Shown: positions 47,485-58,599 of the stretch, piece after piece
Layout of the letters: every line of letters starts with the position of its first letter
Numbering within the stretch: the stretch's first letter is position 1
From: Calycina herbarum
Taxonomy: Eukaryota; Ascomycota; Leotiomycetes; Helotiales; Pezizellaceae
Direction of reading: 5' to 3'
Length of the DNA stretch: 64,000 nt
Assembly: GCA_001414485.1 (NCBI GenBank)
Contig: LLEY01000189.1
Span: 48,490 to 112,489, forward strand
Notes under the pieces: generated by a model
Told to the model about the DNA's origin: nothing
What the model saw: the letters and a program-made list of their open reading frames with translations, nothing else
Database searches by the model: none
Position numbers and translations under genes: made by a program

Positions 47485-50400
47485 ATGTTTCTCTCCTACT
47501 CTGCGGTTTTGGCGGCTTGTGGCCTACTTGTTGGGTCTGCGAATGCAGCCGCTTCTCAAGCTTTTACTTGGAAAAATGTCAAGATTGGAGGTAAGTGTGA
47601 TGCTGATGGTTATTTAGAGCTTAGCTAATATAGGACAGGAGGAGGAGGTTTGTCCCTGGTATCATTTTCAATCCCTCTGTCAAAGGTCTTGCCTTTGCTA
47701 GGACAGATATTGGCGGGGCATACCGATTGAATGTTGATGACTCCTGGACCCCTCTTCTAGATGGGACAAATAATGAAAATGTAAGCGCATCTTTTCGGCC
47801 GAAAGCTTTAGGTTCTCTGTAGTTAAATAGCTTCGATGAACTTCCCATGTGCGGGGGAAAGGCAAGATTGCGTCAAGAAATCTTTACTAATTCATAGACT
47901 TTGCAGTGGTAAGCCAAAAATCCAATTTTCCGGTCTTCTACTGACTATTAAAGGCATGACTGGGGTGTTGACGCGCTAGCGACGGATCCGATTGATACTA
48001 ATCGTCTTTATCTTGCTGCAGGTATGTATACAAATGAATGGGACCCAAACAATGGAGCTATCCTGCGTTCCCTCGATCAGGGGGCTACCTGGACCAAAAC
48101 AGCTCTTCCCTTCAAGGTTGGAGGAAACATGCCGGGACGCGGAATTGGCGAGGTAAGTTTCGAAATCCATTTGCTGGGTTCAACTAAAATTGGAAAAGCG
48201 TCTTGCCATCGACCCAAACAAAAATAGCATTCTCTACTTTGGTGCGAGAAGTGGAAAAGGTCTGTTTAAGTCCACAGATTATGGCATAACGTGGACCAGC
48301 GTTACATCGTTCAAGTGGCCGGGTAAGCAGAACCAACCGTTTTTCTTTCGTGTCCCTTTATCTGATCATATTTAGGGACATATTTCCAGGACCCCTCTCC
48401 TAGCTACACTTCTGACCCCGTCGGAATTGCTTGGGTAACCTTTGACTCTACCTCCGCTTCGAAAGGGACAGCAACACCGCGTATATTCGTTGGTAAGTGT
48501 AAAGCCACTCTCCCGGTGGACATTATAAGCGGCAGTAAATACTCATTGTTTTAAAACACCTGGGCCAATATTCCAAATTGTTCTAAGTGTTTTGTGTAAT
48601 TTCTTTGACTTGCCCTAAAAAGCTGGAACAACGAGATCGAGGTAGGCAGGGCAGGTGGGAACCTCAAGTTTTTACTGCCGCTTTTAATTTTCCTCGCGAA
48701 CCATCCTTCTTGGATGGTTTAGCTAATAAAAACAGGCGTGGTCGATGCAGGACAATCAGTCTTTAAGTCTGAGGATGCAGGAACTACTTGTATGCTGTCG
48801 TAGCCTCAGTTTCAATTTAATGCTGACTATTTGCAGGGAGTTGGGTGTCCGGAGAACCTCAAATTGGCTTCATACCTCATAAAGGTGTGTTGTCTCCGGC
48901 AGAGAAGGTTCTTTACGTTAGTTACGCAAATGGCGTGGGGCCATACGACGGCACAAATAGAACTGTCCACAGGTATGCACATTACAAAGCTAGTTCCATC
49001 ATTGGCTTTACTGATAATCAAATTCTAGATATGACATCTCCACTGGGGCTTGGACAGATATCAGCCCTACCCCTCCAACCACGTCATCATATTATGGCTA
49101 TGGTGGCTTAAGTGTAGACTTACAAAGGCCTGGTACGCTCGTGGTCGCAGCTTTGAATTCCTGGTGGCCAGATGAGCAGATTTGGCGAAGTACTGATTCC
49201 GGAGCAACCGTATGCAAATTCCTCTCCACTTGTCTTCCAACCTCAACGGCCGAGGGGAGTTTCACCCCCTGGCTCCCGTTATATATTCTCTTGATGAGAA
49301 AAACTTATGTTAATACGTTGCCAGTGGTCTCCAATCTGGGCTTGGAGTAGCTATCCCAGTCAAGATCGCTACTATGGTTGGGATATCTCTGATGCCCCCT
49401 GGCTGTTAGACACTACTTCTACAGCTGATTTCATTTCAAGAGTAGGATGGATGGTTGAGGGTCTATCAATTGATCCTCTTGACTCAAACCACTGGTAAGA
49501 AAGCTTTCCATTTCATATGACAAGACATCTAACTCGACTCAGGTTGTATGGAACCGGGGCGACGATTTTTGGAGGGAGAAATCTTCAAAATTGGGATACT
49601 GTCCATAACGTTACCCTGAAAATTATGGCAAACGGAATCGAAGAAACAGCGGCTCTCTCCCTCCTGACTCCTCCTGGTGGTCCGCCACTTCTTTCAGCAG
49701 TCGGTGATATTGGAGGGTTTTATCACAAATCTCTCGACACAGCCCCAGCTCAGGCTTTTCACAATCCAACCTATGGCACAACGAGAGACATTGATTATGC
49801 TGGTAATAAGCCGGCTAATATTGTCCGATCAGGGGAGAGTGATACAGCAATAAAGGTAGCTTTATCTTCTGATTTTGGGGTTACTTGGAGTGCAGATTAT
49901 GGTGCTTCGACCAGTACGTGACCTGGTAAGGTAGCGCTTTCTGCGGATGCAGACACTGTCTTGCTGATGACTTCAACTGGAGCACTGGTATCTCGATATA
50001 CCAACACGTTCGCTAACGTTCCTACTCTTCCAACTGGTGCTGCAATCGCCTCAGACAAGAGAAACAATTCTGTCTTCTATGGAGGCTCGGCAGGGGCCTT
50101 TTACGTGTCAACAAACCTCGGTGTCACGTTTGCAAAGACAGCTAGCTTAGGTTCCTCTACTACAATCCATCAAATCCGTGTAAATCCGACGATCGCTGGA
50201 GATGTTTGGGCCACAACCGATACCGGGCTTTTTCATTCTTTGGATTATGGGACAACCTTCACAAAAACAAGTGGGGTGACTGCCGGCTATGCATTTGGTA
50301 TGATTTTCTCTAGAATTGTAGAACCTACGCTAACATGTTTTGATAGCATTCGGTGCCTCGTCCAAATCAGGGGGATATCCAGTCATTTACGGATTTTTCA

Positions 50401-51032
50401 CCGTTGATGGAACAACCACACTCGTGAAATCGGAAGACGTCGGATTGAACTGGATTATCATAAGCGATGTAAAGAATGGCTTTGGCGCAGCTTCTGCAAA
50501 CTGCGTTGGCGCCGACCTGTCGCTCTATGGTCGCGTCTATGTGGGTACAAACGGTCGTGGGATCTTCTATGGATCCCCGTGAGGGTCTCTGCCCTCACCT
50601 ACAGCGACCGCCGGTCCAAGTTCAACATCCACGTCAACAATTAAGTCTAGCACCTCGAGTACAGTTGCTAGCACGACTAGCAAGCCCTCTACATTGTCAA
50701 CTTCGGTATCTACGTCCAGCGTAAAAACAACCAGCGGAACTGCTACAACTTCTAGGTAAGTCCGAGGACCAACACACTTCACTATACCTACTTACTATCT
50801 TCAAGTACTACTAGCGGGGCAACAACTACACCATATGGACAATGTAAGAATCCTAACTTCTTTAATAACAATGATACTAACGAATTTAGGTGGTGGGTCT
50901 GGATATAATGGTCCTACTGTGTGCCCATCGGGTTGGAAATGTACTTTTACAAACGAGTTCTATTCTCAATGTGAGTTCCCGTTTCATTTCAAACTAATGG
51001 AAAATACTCTGACAGTTTTTGCAGGTGTTTAA
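47485..51032 (+). pseudogene. GH74 xyloglucanase with C-terminal CBM1, disrupted
   Basis: The signal peptide (MFLSYSAVLAACGLLVGSANA) is followed by the two-propeller GH74 fold (endo-xyloglucanase): AFTWKNVKIG, ARTDIGGAYRL, WHDWGVDALATDP, LPFKVGGNMPGRGIGE, WVSGEPQIGFIPHKGVLSP, YYGYGGLSVDLQ, HWLYGTGATIFGG, VGDIGGF and VFYGGSAGAFYVS. A Ser/Thr linker and a fungal cellulose-binding CBM1 follow (YGQCGGSGYNGPTVC). About 15 short exons can be followed: 47485-47590, about 47639-47780, 47907-47908, 47954-48152, 48199-48322, 48376-48492, 48736-48789, 48837-48972, 49030-49209, 49325-49494, 49543-50297, 50347-50755, 50806-50843, 50890-50970 and 51025-51032. Lesions: one base missing in the Gly-rich GGGGFVPG stretch near 47649, TGA at 49919 before PGKVALSAD, and TGA at 50580 at the start of the linker. 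Homology continues in frame after both stops. Confidence 0.8.
48524..48687. mobile_element. Short MITE, copy B, inside a GH74 intron
   Basis: The terminal inverted repeat AAGCGGCAGTAAA (left) and TTTACTGCCGCTT (right) is a perfect match, and the flanks are compatible with a TA or TTA duplication. The interior resembles copies A and C (GGAACAACGAGATCGAGGTAGGCAGG). It makes this intron 243 bp, longer than the other introns of the gene. Confidence 0.8.
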
Positions 51033-51443
51033 TGAACTATCGGAGCGTCAGGGCAAATTCCCTGTCTCACGATAAATCGAGATAATGAATAGCTCTCATT
51101 ACTTTAAACGACTCGCCTAGATTACAATTCCTTTAAGACGCTAGGACGTGACTGTAACCATTGTTAATTGATTGGAGTTTTCCCTCAAATTTCGAAAATC
51201 AAAAGCTATCACGAGGAAATGTCAACTGGAGTGGTGAGTCTCGGGTATTGATAACTGGATTAAGATCTCACTTGCAGCATATGTGCATACAATATTAGTC
51301 AGCGTCATCTAAAAGGTGTACAGTAATCTACGAGAACACCATTATCCCAGTTAAGTAAATGATCATCATGCAGTCCTACACCGAAGATAAAACTATCTTC
51401 AACTTCAAATCCCCTTCCTTTCCTTCTCAGTCCGAATTCAGCA

Positions 51444-53171
51444 ATGCCTTTATACTGCTTGATCCTCTTATTTCTTACATCATGGGTTACCAGAGCTGCA
51501 AACAGCGATATATGGACTCAGTTGAATCGAACAGTCAATGGAAACCTTCACTCTGCGAAACCCTTTTCACACCCATGCTTCTCTGCCGATGATGGATCCC
51601 AAGCTTTGTCTAACCCGACTTGCAGTCAAATTCAAGTAAATTATACAGCTTCTCTCTACCGCGCCGAGTTCTACAACGGGTTTGCGAACAACCAAGACGA
51701 GATTTGTCTCACCAACAACACAGACAAATGCCTTCTTGATCCAACATTTCCAGCCAACCCCTCTGCGTTTACCAATCAGACCTGCAATCAAGGAAGCGTT
51801 TCAAGATACTACATCGATATTCAATATCCTTCACATGTCGTCGCAGCATTCGAATTTTCTCGACATACCGGTATCAAACTATCAATCAAGAACAGCGGAC
51901 ACGATTATCTTGGACGAAGCAGTCTCAAAAACTCTTTGGCTGTCTGGACACGCAATCTCCGCAGTATTTCTAGCAATCCCTCATTTATACCTGAGGGTTG
52001 TTCAGCCTCTATGTTTCGGCCACTTGATACGATAACTACTGCCGCAGGTGTGAACACTGGAGAAGTCTACTCCTTCGCAGACTCACAGAATGTGACCTTT
52101 ATTGGTCCATATGGGACAAGTATCGGCGTCTCCGGGGGGTGGGTTCAAGGAGGCGGGCATACTGTTCTTTCACCTGTCTACGGACTTGGTATTGATCGGG
52201 TTCTCCAATTCAAAATTGTTACTCCTGATGGGGTGGAAAGAGTTGCAAATACATGTCAGAACGAGGATTTATTCTGGGCATTGAGAGGAGGTGGAGGCGG
52301 GACGTTTGGTGTGGTATTAGAAAGTACGCATCGTGTTGAGAAAGTCGTGAGCTTGATAGTTGCGGAAGTAAGGTACAAGCAGACGACGAATAATGTGAAC
52401 AAGTGGTTCGATTTACTAGTCAACAATTCATTGCCTTGGGTCAAGCAAGGTTGGGGGGGTCATTTTCGATCAAGCAATCTATTGAGTGTCACGCCACTAC
52501 TATCTCTAGAAGAGGCAAAGGATTCGATGAAAGCTGCAACCGGCTTTGCCCTTGCAAACAATGGGACCTTTACCGTTGAGACCTTGCCATCATGGCAAGC
52601 ATTCTACACCAAATATCTTATCCCAAACGAAGCCGCTGTCGGAACGCCACGAATATTAGCTTCTCGCTTAATCCCCTCGATCTTCTTCTCCACACAGGAA
52701 GGTCGCACAGCACTCTTTGAGCTGCTACAGAAAGCAATAAAGTTTGGGTTCTCACCCTATATTCCTACAGATACACCGTTTCTCTATCCATACGCTCAAA
52801 ATTCCACGTCATCAACGATAGCATGGAGAGATTCCGTCTGGATGTTGTCTTTCGGTGTGGATATCGGGTGGAATGCAACACTTATTCAACAAACAGCCAC
52901 TCTGGCAAAGCAAGCTTCGTTGATTAAAGATATGGAGGATATGATTGTCAAATTTGGAGGTGTAGTTGGAAGTTATTTCAATGAGGATTCGCCCTGGACG
53001 AAGAATTGGACAGAGAAATGGTGGGGAAAGGAGAATTATGAAAGGCTGCACGAGATCAAGAGACGATACGACCCAGAAGGATTATTGAGGTGCTGGAAGT
53101 GTGTTGGGTTTGAAAAGAAAGATGCTGATGAGCGATTTCCATGTTATGGTGGAGTCACAAGCTTAGTCTGA
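51444..53171 (+). CDS. Secreted FAD-linked oxidase, berberine-bridge-enzyme-like (VAO/PCMH family)
   Basis: Intronless, 575 aa, first ATG with an N-terminal signal peptide (PLYCLILLFLTSWVTRAA). The FAD-binding PCMH domain spans about 120-310: YYIDIQYPSHVVAAFEFSRHTGIKLSIKNSGHDYLGRSS gives the covalent-flavin histidine H153. GGWVQGGGHTVLSPVYGLGIDRVLQFKIVTPDG and NEDLFWALRGGGGGTFGVV follow. The second, 6-S-cysteinyl flavin attachment site seems replaced, since the GGWVQGGGH loop has no Cys. The BBE C-terminal motif is YERLHEIKRRYDPEGLLRCWKCVGF. There are many N-glycosylation sequons. Members oxidise sugars, alcohols or secondary metabolites; the substrate here is unknown. The 5' flank (51033-51443) shows no other feature. 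Confidence 0.92.
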   Translation: MPLYCLILLFLTSWVTRAANSDIWTQLNRTVNGNLHSAKPFSHPCFSADDGSQALSNPTCSQIQVNYTASLYRAEFYNGFANNQDEICLTNNTDKCLLDPTFPANPSAFTNQTCNQGSVSRYYIDIQYPSHVVAAFEFSRHTGIKLSIKNSGHDYLGRSSLKNSLAVWTRNLRSISSNPSFIPEGCSASMFRPLDTITTAAGVNTGEVYSFADSQNVTFIGPYGTSIGVSGGWVQGGGHTVLSPVYGLGIDRVLQFKIVTPDGVERVANTCQNEDLFWALRGGGGGTFGVVLESTHRVEKVVSLIVAEVRYKQTTNNVNKWFDLLVNNSLPWVKQGWGGHFRSSNLLSVTPLLSLEEAKDSMKAATGFALANNGTFTVETLPSWQAFYTKYLIPNEAAVGTPRILASRLIPSIFFSTQEGRTALFELLQKAIKFGFSPYIPTDTPFLYPYAQNSTSSTIAWRDSVWMLSFGVDIGWNATLIQQTATLAKQASLIKDMEDMIVKFGGVVGSYFNEDSPWTKNWTEKWWGKENYERLHEIKRRYDPEGLLRCWKCVGFEKKDADERFPCYGGVTSLV

Positions 53172-53802
53172 AGCTCGTCGAAACTGGTATGGAAAATAGT
53201 AGTTGGGATGGTGTTTTTCAACCGAATTTTGTTTGCTAGATTTGTAGGAAAACAGAAGAATGGAACAACGAGTTACTTTGGATAAATTTTTGCAGTATTG
53301 AGCTTATCGTTCTGTGAAAATTTAGGATAAGTGACAGGATTTAATGGGATTTATGAAAACACATACAAAAGCTCTGGGAGAATACCTTAAATTGAGGTGA
53401 ATCCTAGCGATGCGTAATCATTTACTTGATAATTTTGTTCTAGATGATCTAGTAGGAAACATTGTTTAGGTATAAAAGTATGGTATTGATTGAAGAACAT
53501 TCATCAAAGAATATTATTCAAGAAGAGTGGTACAAACGAGTTGATGAAACAAAGTTCGAATATTTGTTTTGGTGACTTGTTGGTTAGGTTTTACACAGAT
53601 ACGCACATGATTTCCTATTGGTCATCGAAAAAGCGATATTTGATTTGAAGTAGATTGGTTCATCTAAAAATATGTGTTGAATGAGCAGCGATTCTGCCGG
53701 GATTCACCGCCTTGAAGGCAAAACTGCAATCTCCGACATCAACTCCGAAACTCCTTCTCGACAAATCACATTTCAACCATCGCCATCAAGAGACTCATCC
53801 TC
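53172..53802. other. Convergent intergenic region
   Basis: AT-rich 3' flanks of the BBE-like and GH16 genes. No feature was recognised. Confidence 0.5.
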
Positions 53803-55164
53803 TTACAACTGATATACCTTGACCGAATTGACGGTCCAATACGCGGGGGTAAAAGCCGCTGGATTACCACCAACGTAGCCCTCACAACTCCCTTTGGACG
53901 CGCAGCTCGAACTCCCCCAAACAGCTCCAGCCCAATCTCCACAGAAAGTGGTGTCAAAAACAATGTTTTGGTTCATGAAATGGCTGTCCACATTGCATCC
54001 AGAACCTCCATTGAAGGCCACGATCGGTAACCCCCAATTTCCCGTCACAGGGTTTCCGGACTGGATGTCGCTGGGAATCGCGTTCCGAGGAAAGAACCAG
54101 ATATAGATCCCAGAAGATTCCCATTGCATAGCGTAGACTCCTCCGCCTAGTGGACGATCTCGGAGTTAGTATTGCCCTTTCTAGAAGTATGTTTGAGGAA
54201 AAGGAGGCGGAAGCAGGGAGATGAGGAACTGAGTTGTCTGAGGAGGAAATGGTGTCTTAATCCTCCCGAAACAACCTGAAAGAGGAAAAAAGAACTCAGA
54301 GATTACCCACCTATGTTATTGAAATTGTCACCGAATGGGGCAGAGGTAGTCGCACTACAACCTGTGTTTGCATTTCCCGCATTGCACTAGAAAATCTCGG
54401 AGTCAGTATACTTCTTTAGAAATGCTTCTCGGGGAATGTCTCAGCTCTAGGATTTACCCAAAGAAGCCATTTTACTCAGAGAAACCGGGTGCTCACATCC
54501 GGGTTTTGCAAAACAGTTCCACTTTGGGATCCAGCGGTATTCATGGTGCATCCGCTAGATGTATGAAGGGTCACGGTGTTTGACCCGGCGAGGTTCACAC
54601 CTTCAAGTATATCCTAAAGCATATCAGCCCTGTATCTCATTCGCAGAAGAAAGCCGCGAGGGTGAGACATCCTCATGGCCCAGGAGAATGGGAGGAAGAA
54701 CTTACAATTTCACCTGCATTGGGCCACCCAGGTCCAAACAACCAGTACGCTGGCCATACTCCACAAACGCTACCAGGCATATGAGCAATATCTGCAATGA
54801 AGAGACCATGGGTGTAGGCCTTGTTTGAAGAGACGCGAACCGACGCTCGTCCACCGCTTGGATTTACAGTGGTATGGTCAACACCCATGTAGATTTGGTT
54901 GTTGCCATTGTTGATCAAGCCCAAGTTTTGAGCATCTGCTCGGTTTTTGTAATTGACAAAGCCATGCGTAGGGTCTCCGCCGGTATAAAAGCTGAAACTG
55001 TCGAAAAAATTACCGGAGTTGTAATTGTCGACTTGACGATATGCGGCAGTTGCAAATATGTGTGGTACTGTAAGGTTTGCTGCAAGTGCGTGAACTGCGA
55101 CTGCGTTTACAGTATTAAAACAAACCAAGAGGCTGGCACCGATGAAGGTTCGTTTGAAAGTCAT
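53803..55164 (-). CDS. Secreted GH16 endo-1,3(4)-beta-glucanase
   Basis: The exons are 55164-54706, 54613-54497, 54386-54311 and 54146-53803 (331 aa). All phases agree. The start is the ATG of MTFKRTFIGASLLVCFN, giving a signal peptide; there is no earlier in-frame ATG. The retaining active-site motif E-I-D-I-L-E is created across intron 1 (E152, D154, E157, in WPNAGEI|DILEGVN). Other GH16 blocks are VWPAYWLFGPGWP, GVYAMQWESSGIYIWFFPRNAIPSD and SHFMNQNIVFDTTFCGDWAGAVW, followed by the C-terminal AYWTVNSVKVYQL. It matches the fungal mixed-linkage glucanase group and would cleave cell-wall beta-glucan outside the cell. Converges with the BBE-like gene. Confidence 0.93.
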
Positions 55165-57500
55165 GTCGGGACTTGCTTTGAAGCTGAGGACGATTGATGT
55201 GTATATGCGGGATTTGAATAACAATATGTATAAGGGCTAATATGTACAGCAGAAACCGAGGAGATGAAAGGATAGGAAAAGCTACTAGAAGGAGTGAAAG
55301 TGCTCTGGGAGTTTACAAACTCAATGGTAGGGACAACGCTACTATATACTCTCGCAAGTTCCCAAAAAGCAACGACAGATTTGCCAGAAAAAGAAAGGAA
55401 GGCATATTACCGGTGCCATTTCGGTCAGTTTACCCCGAGAAATCAATAATCCTTCGCCAATAAACTTCTCCCGAGGAGCTCTATGGCTTCAATCCACTGA
55501 AGGACTGCCAAATTTTGTCTCTGAGCAGCACGCGTGAAGGGCACGGCAGTAACGTGGTATAGTTGCACGTCACGGAGAGAAAGACCCCATCAAATGATGG
55601 ACATCATCCCAATAGAGCTTAATGTCTGGGGTAATGTACTACTCAGAGCAGTGTTGGCAACATTCGTCGTCCCAAGAAACTTGACGAAAAAATTATATTC
55701 TTGCGGCCTCAGGAAATCCCTTGCCAGGTCATAACAATAGCTAGCAATGGTCATCTCTAAGCCAAGGCGGTTGTCGTGCAGTAGCGATCCCGGAGTATAT
55801 CCTCGAAATGGAAGAAGAAGCTTCGAAAGACGACAGGAGATGTCGGAGAAGATCGTCATGCGCCACTTCTGCAGGGACAGAACAGAAGCTGGTGCCATCG
55901 TGCACGTATTGTGTGACATCTTATAGGTTGATGGGTCAGATAACGGTCAGAAGGCTGAGAGTCTACGATATGGCGGCGTTATAATTCGGATATGAACTTG
56001 CTGGGAGATCGACAGGAGTCATGATCCCTAATCGGCAGTCTGGAGATTCCAGAACAGTGTGATATCCTGCATATGGCCGAGTTATGACCGACGATCTTTG
56101 GTTGTTAGTGTGAACGTGTGGGGGAATTCTTGTGAGGTTGAAATGTGATATTTGGTGTGTGATAGGATGGAGAGGCGGGGTTGCAGAGGAAAGTGCAAGG
56201 GGCAACGAACACCGAGGTAAATCATCTCCAACATCAGATGACTTTGCTAAATTCTGGCCAGTGTAATGAAAACTGCCAGCAAAGAATTTTCATTTAGCTC
56301 TTATGTGATGCGAAATCCCGTGATACACTAAATAGTGATCCTAATTGAGGCTCATCGTATCGGCATAAGAAGGCAGGAGTAGGGACGTTTGTTCTGGGTT
56401 GGGCGCAATTTAAACGATGGTCCAATGCATGGTCAAGGAACTCAATCCTCCAGATCGCTAATCTAACTGTAACCACTTTGTGCATGGGGGTAACGTTCAT
56501 CCGAAGTTCATTTAAGCCCTACCTCCAGAGTGTACCTAAACCCGGTCAAATCAAGACTTGAGGTTTTGGGTCCAAGCCAGCAGGGGGAGTGCGGACAGAA
56601 CCTTCCTAATGGAAATTCCTACAACGTATCATCTTCGGTAGCGTGGTCTGCCGAAAAGGACTGCAGCTCGTGGTGAGCTTGGTGGTCTTTACCGACCCCA
56701 AACATCACAGGCGATATCATAGACTTTGATGAGCAATCTACGCAAGGATTGCGGAGATTCAGCCGGATCGATCTACAGTGTGCAAAATAATTGCGAGCAC
56801 TCCATACAGCCCCCGAATTCATCCTGGATTCCTGGCATTGCTTTGTTCTAGAAGTTATCCGGTCTTCAATTGGCCAAGTTACAGTATTAACATGTTTGGA
56901 CTGCAATGGATCTTCCGTCTACGAAATCCTCTTTTGGGTTGATGAAACCCTTGGTCTTAGGGATGGTACCTTCATCAATGAAAAAAGTAAGACTACCAAA
57001 ATGATGAAATTATAATTATAGTTTGTCCCTCTTCTCTTGTGAAAGACCAGTCGCTACATCCTGTAGATCAAGCCTAGCGATCAAGTCACAAACTCACAAG
57101 GATCAATCTTTCTTTCCAAACTCACCACATGTATGTGAATATTGATGGAGCCCATCTTCAGCGTTCCACGTCTGAAAGAAAGAGGGGAAAGTGGACAAGC
57201 ATCCAATTGGTCATCTTGATAACTCGTTTTTTGAGGGAATTGGAACAAGAAAGGGTCCTCTAGTTAGAGGGATTTTCAAGCTTATTACTTCTACCCAAGG
57301 ATCCCAGTGTCAAATATTCGCAGAAATGCGAAGTTTTTTTGCATAGAGCTCTTCTTCTCAAGCCAATCAGGGGCTCGCTAAGCTTATTCAGCCGTCTTAT
57401 TCTCTGGCCAGAATTACCCCACCTCCGAGTTCACTTAGGCCCAGTCACACTATTTGTTGTAGCTTCACTCTGTCGCCTTGGTGGCAGTGTTTTTTTCTAA
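55165..57500. other. Intergenic region without recognised genes
   Basis: Upstream of the GH16 gene. Small ORFs (for example 55590-55919 minus, 56791-57015 plus) show no known domain. Base composition is ordinary until about 57.5 kb. Confidence 0.45.
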
Positions 57501-57766
57501 CTCTTCAACTCACGTCCATTGCCAAAATGGTAACTTTAGAATCGCAACCAGAGACTCACTCTCTCACCTCCCCCAAGAAAGTCTTTGTTAAGTAGGCTCT
57601 TCAGAAGTGGTATTGGCATTTAATATTATAGGGTGGAGAGTTAGGTATATTTTGCTATAAGGGAGGAACTATCTACTATACATAGGTAGAAGGATAAATA
57701 CTCTAAGAGTAAGCTAACCCCGATCCAGTTAGTCACCTCAAGAGTGAATATCTAATACAATAACAG

Positions 57767-58559
57767 TCTCCAAGCTCTTGCAAAAGACTATAATATTACA
57801 ACCACATTCGACCTTCGTAGCCAAGCGGAAGTCGAGAAACGTCCTAATCCAGACATCCCGGGAATAAAAAATGTCTGGACGCGAGCAGGACCTAATTTCG
57901 GGTCGCGAGCGATTGAAGACCAAGGATCGGAATTGGGAAACCCTAGTCCCAAAAAGCCACTTGCTCCGTCGGAGTTTGCCACAAATAATGGCGTAGATGG
58001 GTATTTGAAAATGTATTCGGATGTTTTAGAAGATACCCATCGAGACGTATACCGAATTATTATCGAGAGATTACGGGATGGTGGGGAAGGGGGGATTCTA
58101 TTTCACTGCACGGGTACGAATTCTTCTATTCTTCCAATAAGTGCCTTTCTCGGGCTATCGATGTCGGAACCGATTGAGCTGATACTGTTTCTTTCCGAAG
58201 CCGGTAAAGACCGAACTGGTATACTCGCTGCCCACATCTTATCTTTGGTCAAAACACCCCAAAAATATATCGCATACGATTATGTACTTACGAGAATTGG
58301 TATCGAACTATTTCGGGAATATCTGGTTGGAGCCTTGTTGTAACAAATGGGGAAACCAAACACCGAAGAAGTATTTGAAGAACCTGGGATGTTAGAGTTA
58401 AGCGGAATTAGAGTATAAAATATATTGGCACTGTTAGAGTAGATGGATGAGAAATGGGGAGATGGTGAAGTAAATAGTACTGAGGGGTACTTGATTAAAT
58501 GTTTAGGGTTTTCTAAAAACGATGTTGAGAAGATAAAACTACTACTGAGCCGAGAGTAA
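57767..58559 (+). pseudogene. Tyrosine phosphatase (Y_phosphatase3/SIW14-like) pseudogene, 5' truncated
   Basis: Visible blocks: DYNITTTFDLRSQAEVEKRPNP, GIKNVWTRAGPN, FATNNGVDGYLKMYSDVL, and then the P-loop. The P-loop is split by an intron (58114-58200): FHCT|AGKDRTG, with the catalytic Cys and Arg intact. DYVLTRIGIELFREYLVGALL then meets TAA at 58341. In the same frame the sequence continues as QMGKPNTEEVFEEPGMLELSGIR, with TAA at 58416 and TAG at 58440, and then EKWGDGEVNSTEGYLIKCLGFSKNDVEKIK before the terminal TAA at 58557, matching the family C-terminus. No convincing N-terminal RDIGGY exon exists upstream; a short frame from 57526 is the only candidate. The stops look like C-to-T changes (CAA to TAA, CAG to TAG). 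Confidence 0.78.
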
Positions 58560-58599
58560 GAAGACTGGAGTAAAAAAAGCAACTCTTAAGTTCAACATA

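Noticed and set aside
49919..50582. In-frame TGA codons in GH74 as selenocysteine or programmed readthrough
   Set aside because: No selenoprotein system is expected in this type of fungus, the positions are not catalytic, and a separate frameshift exists in the same gene.
40989..55164. Secondary-metabolite cluster (oxidoreductase, MFS, BBE oxidase)
   Set aside because: No backbone enzyme (PKS, NRPS, terpene cyclase) or cluster regulator is present, and two of the genes are wall-degrading hydrolases.
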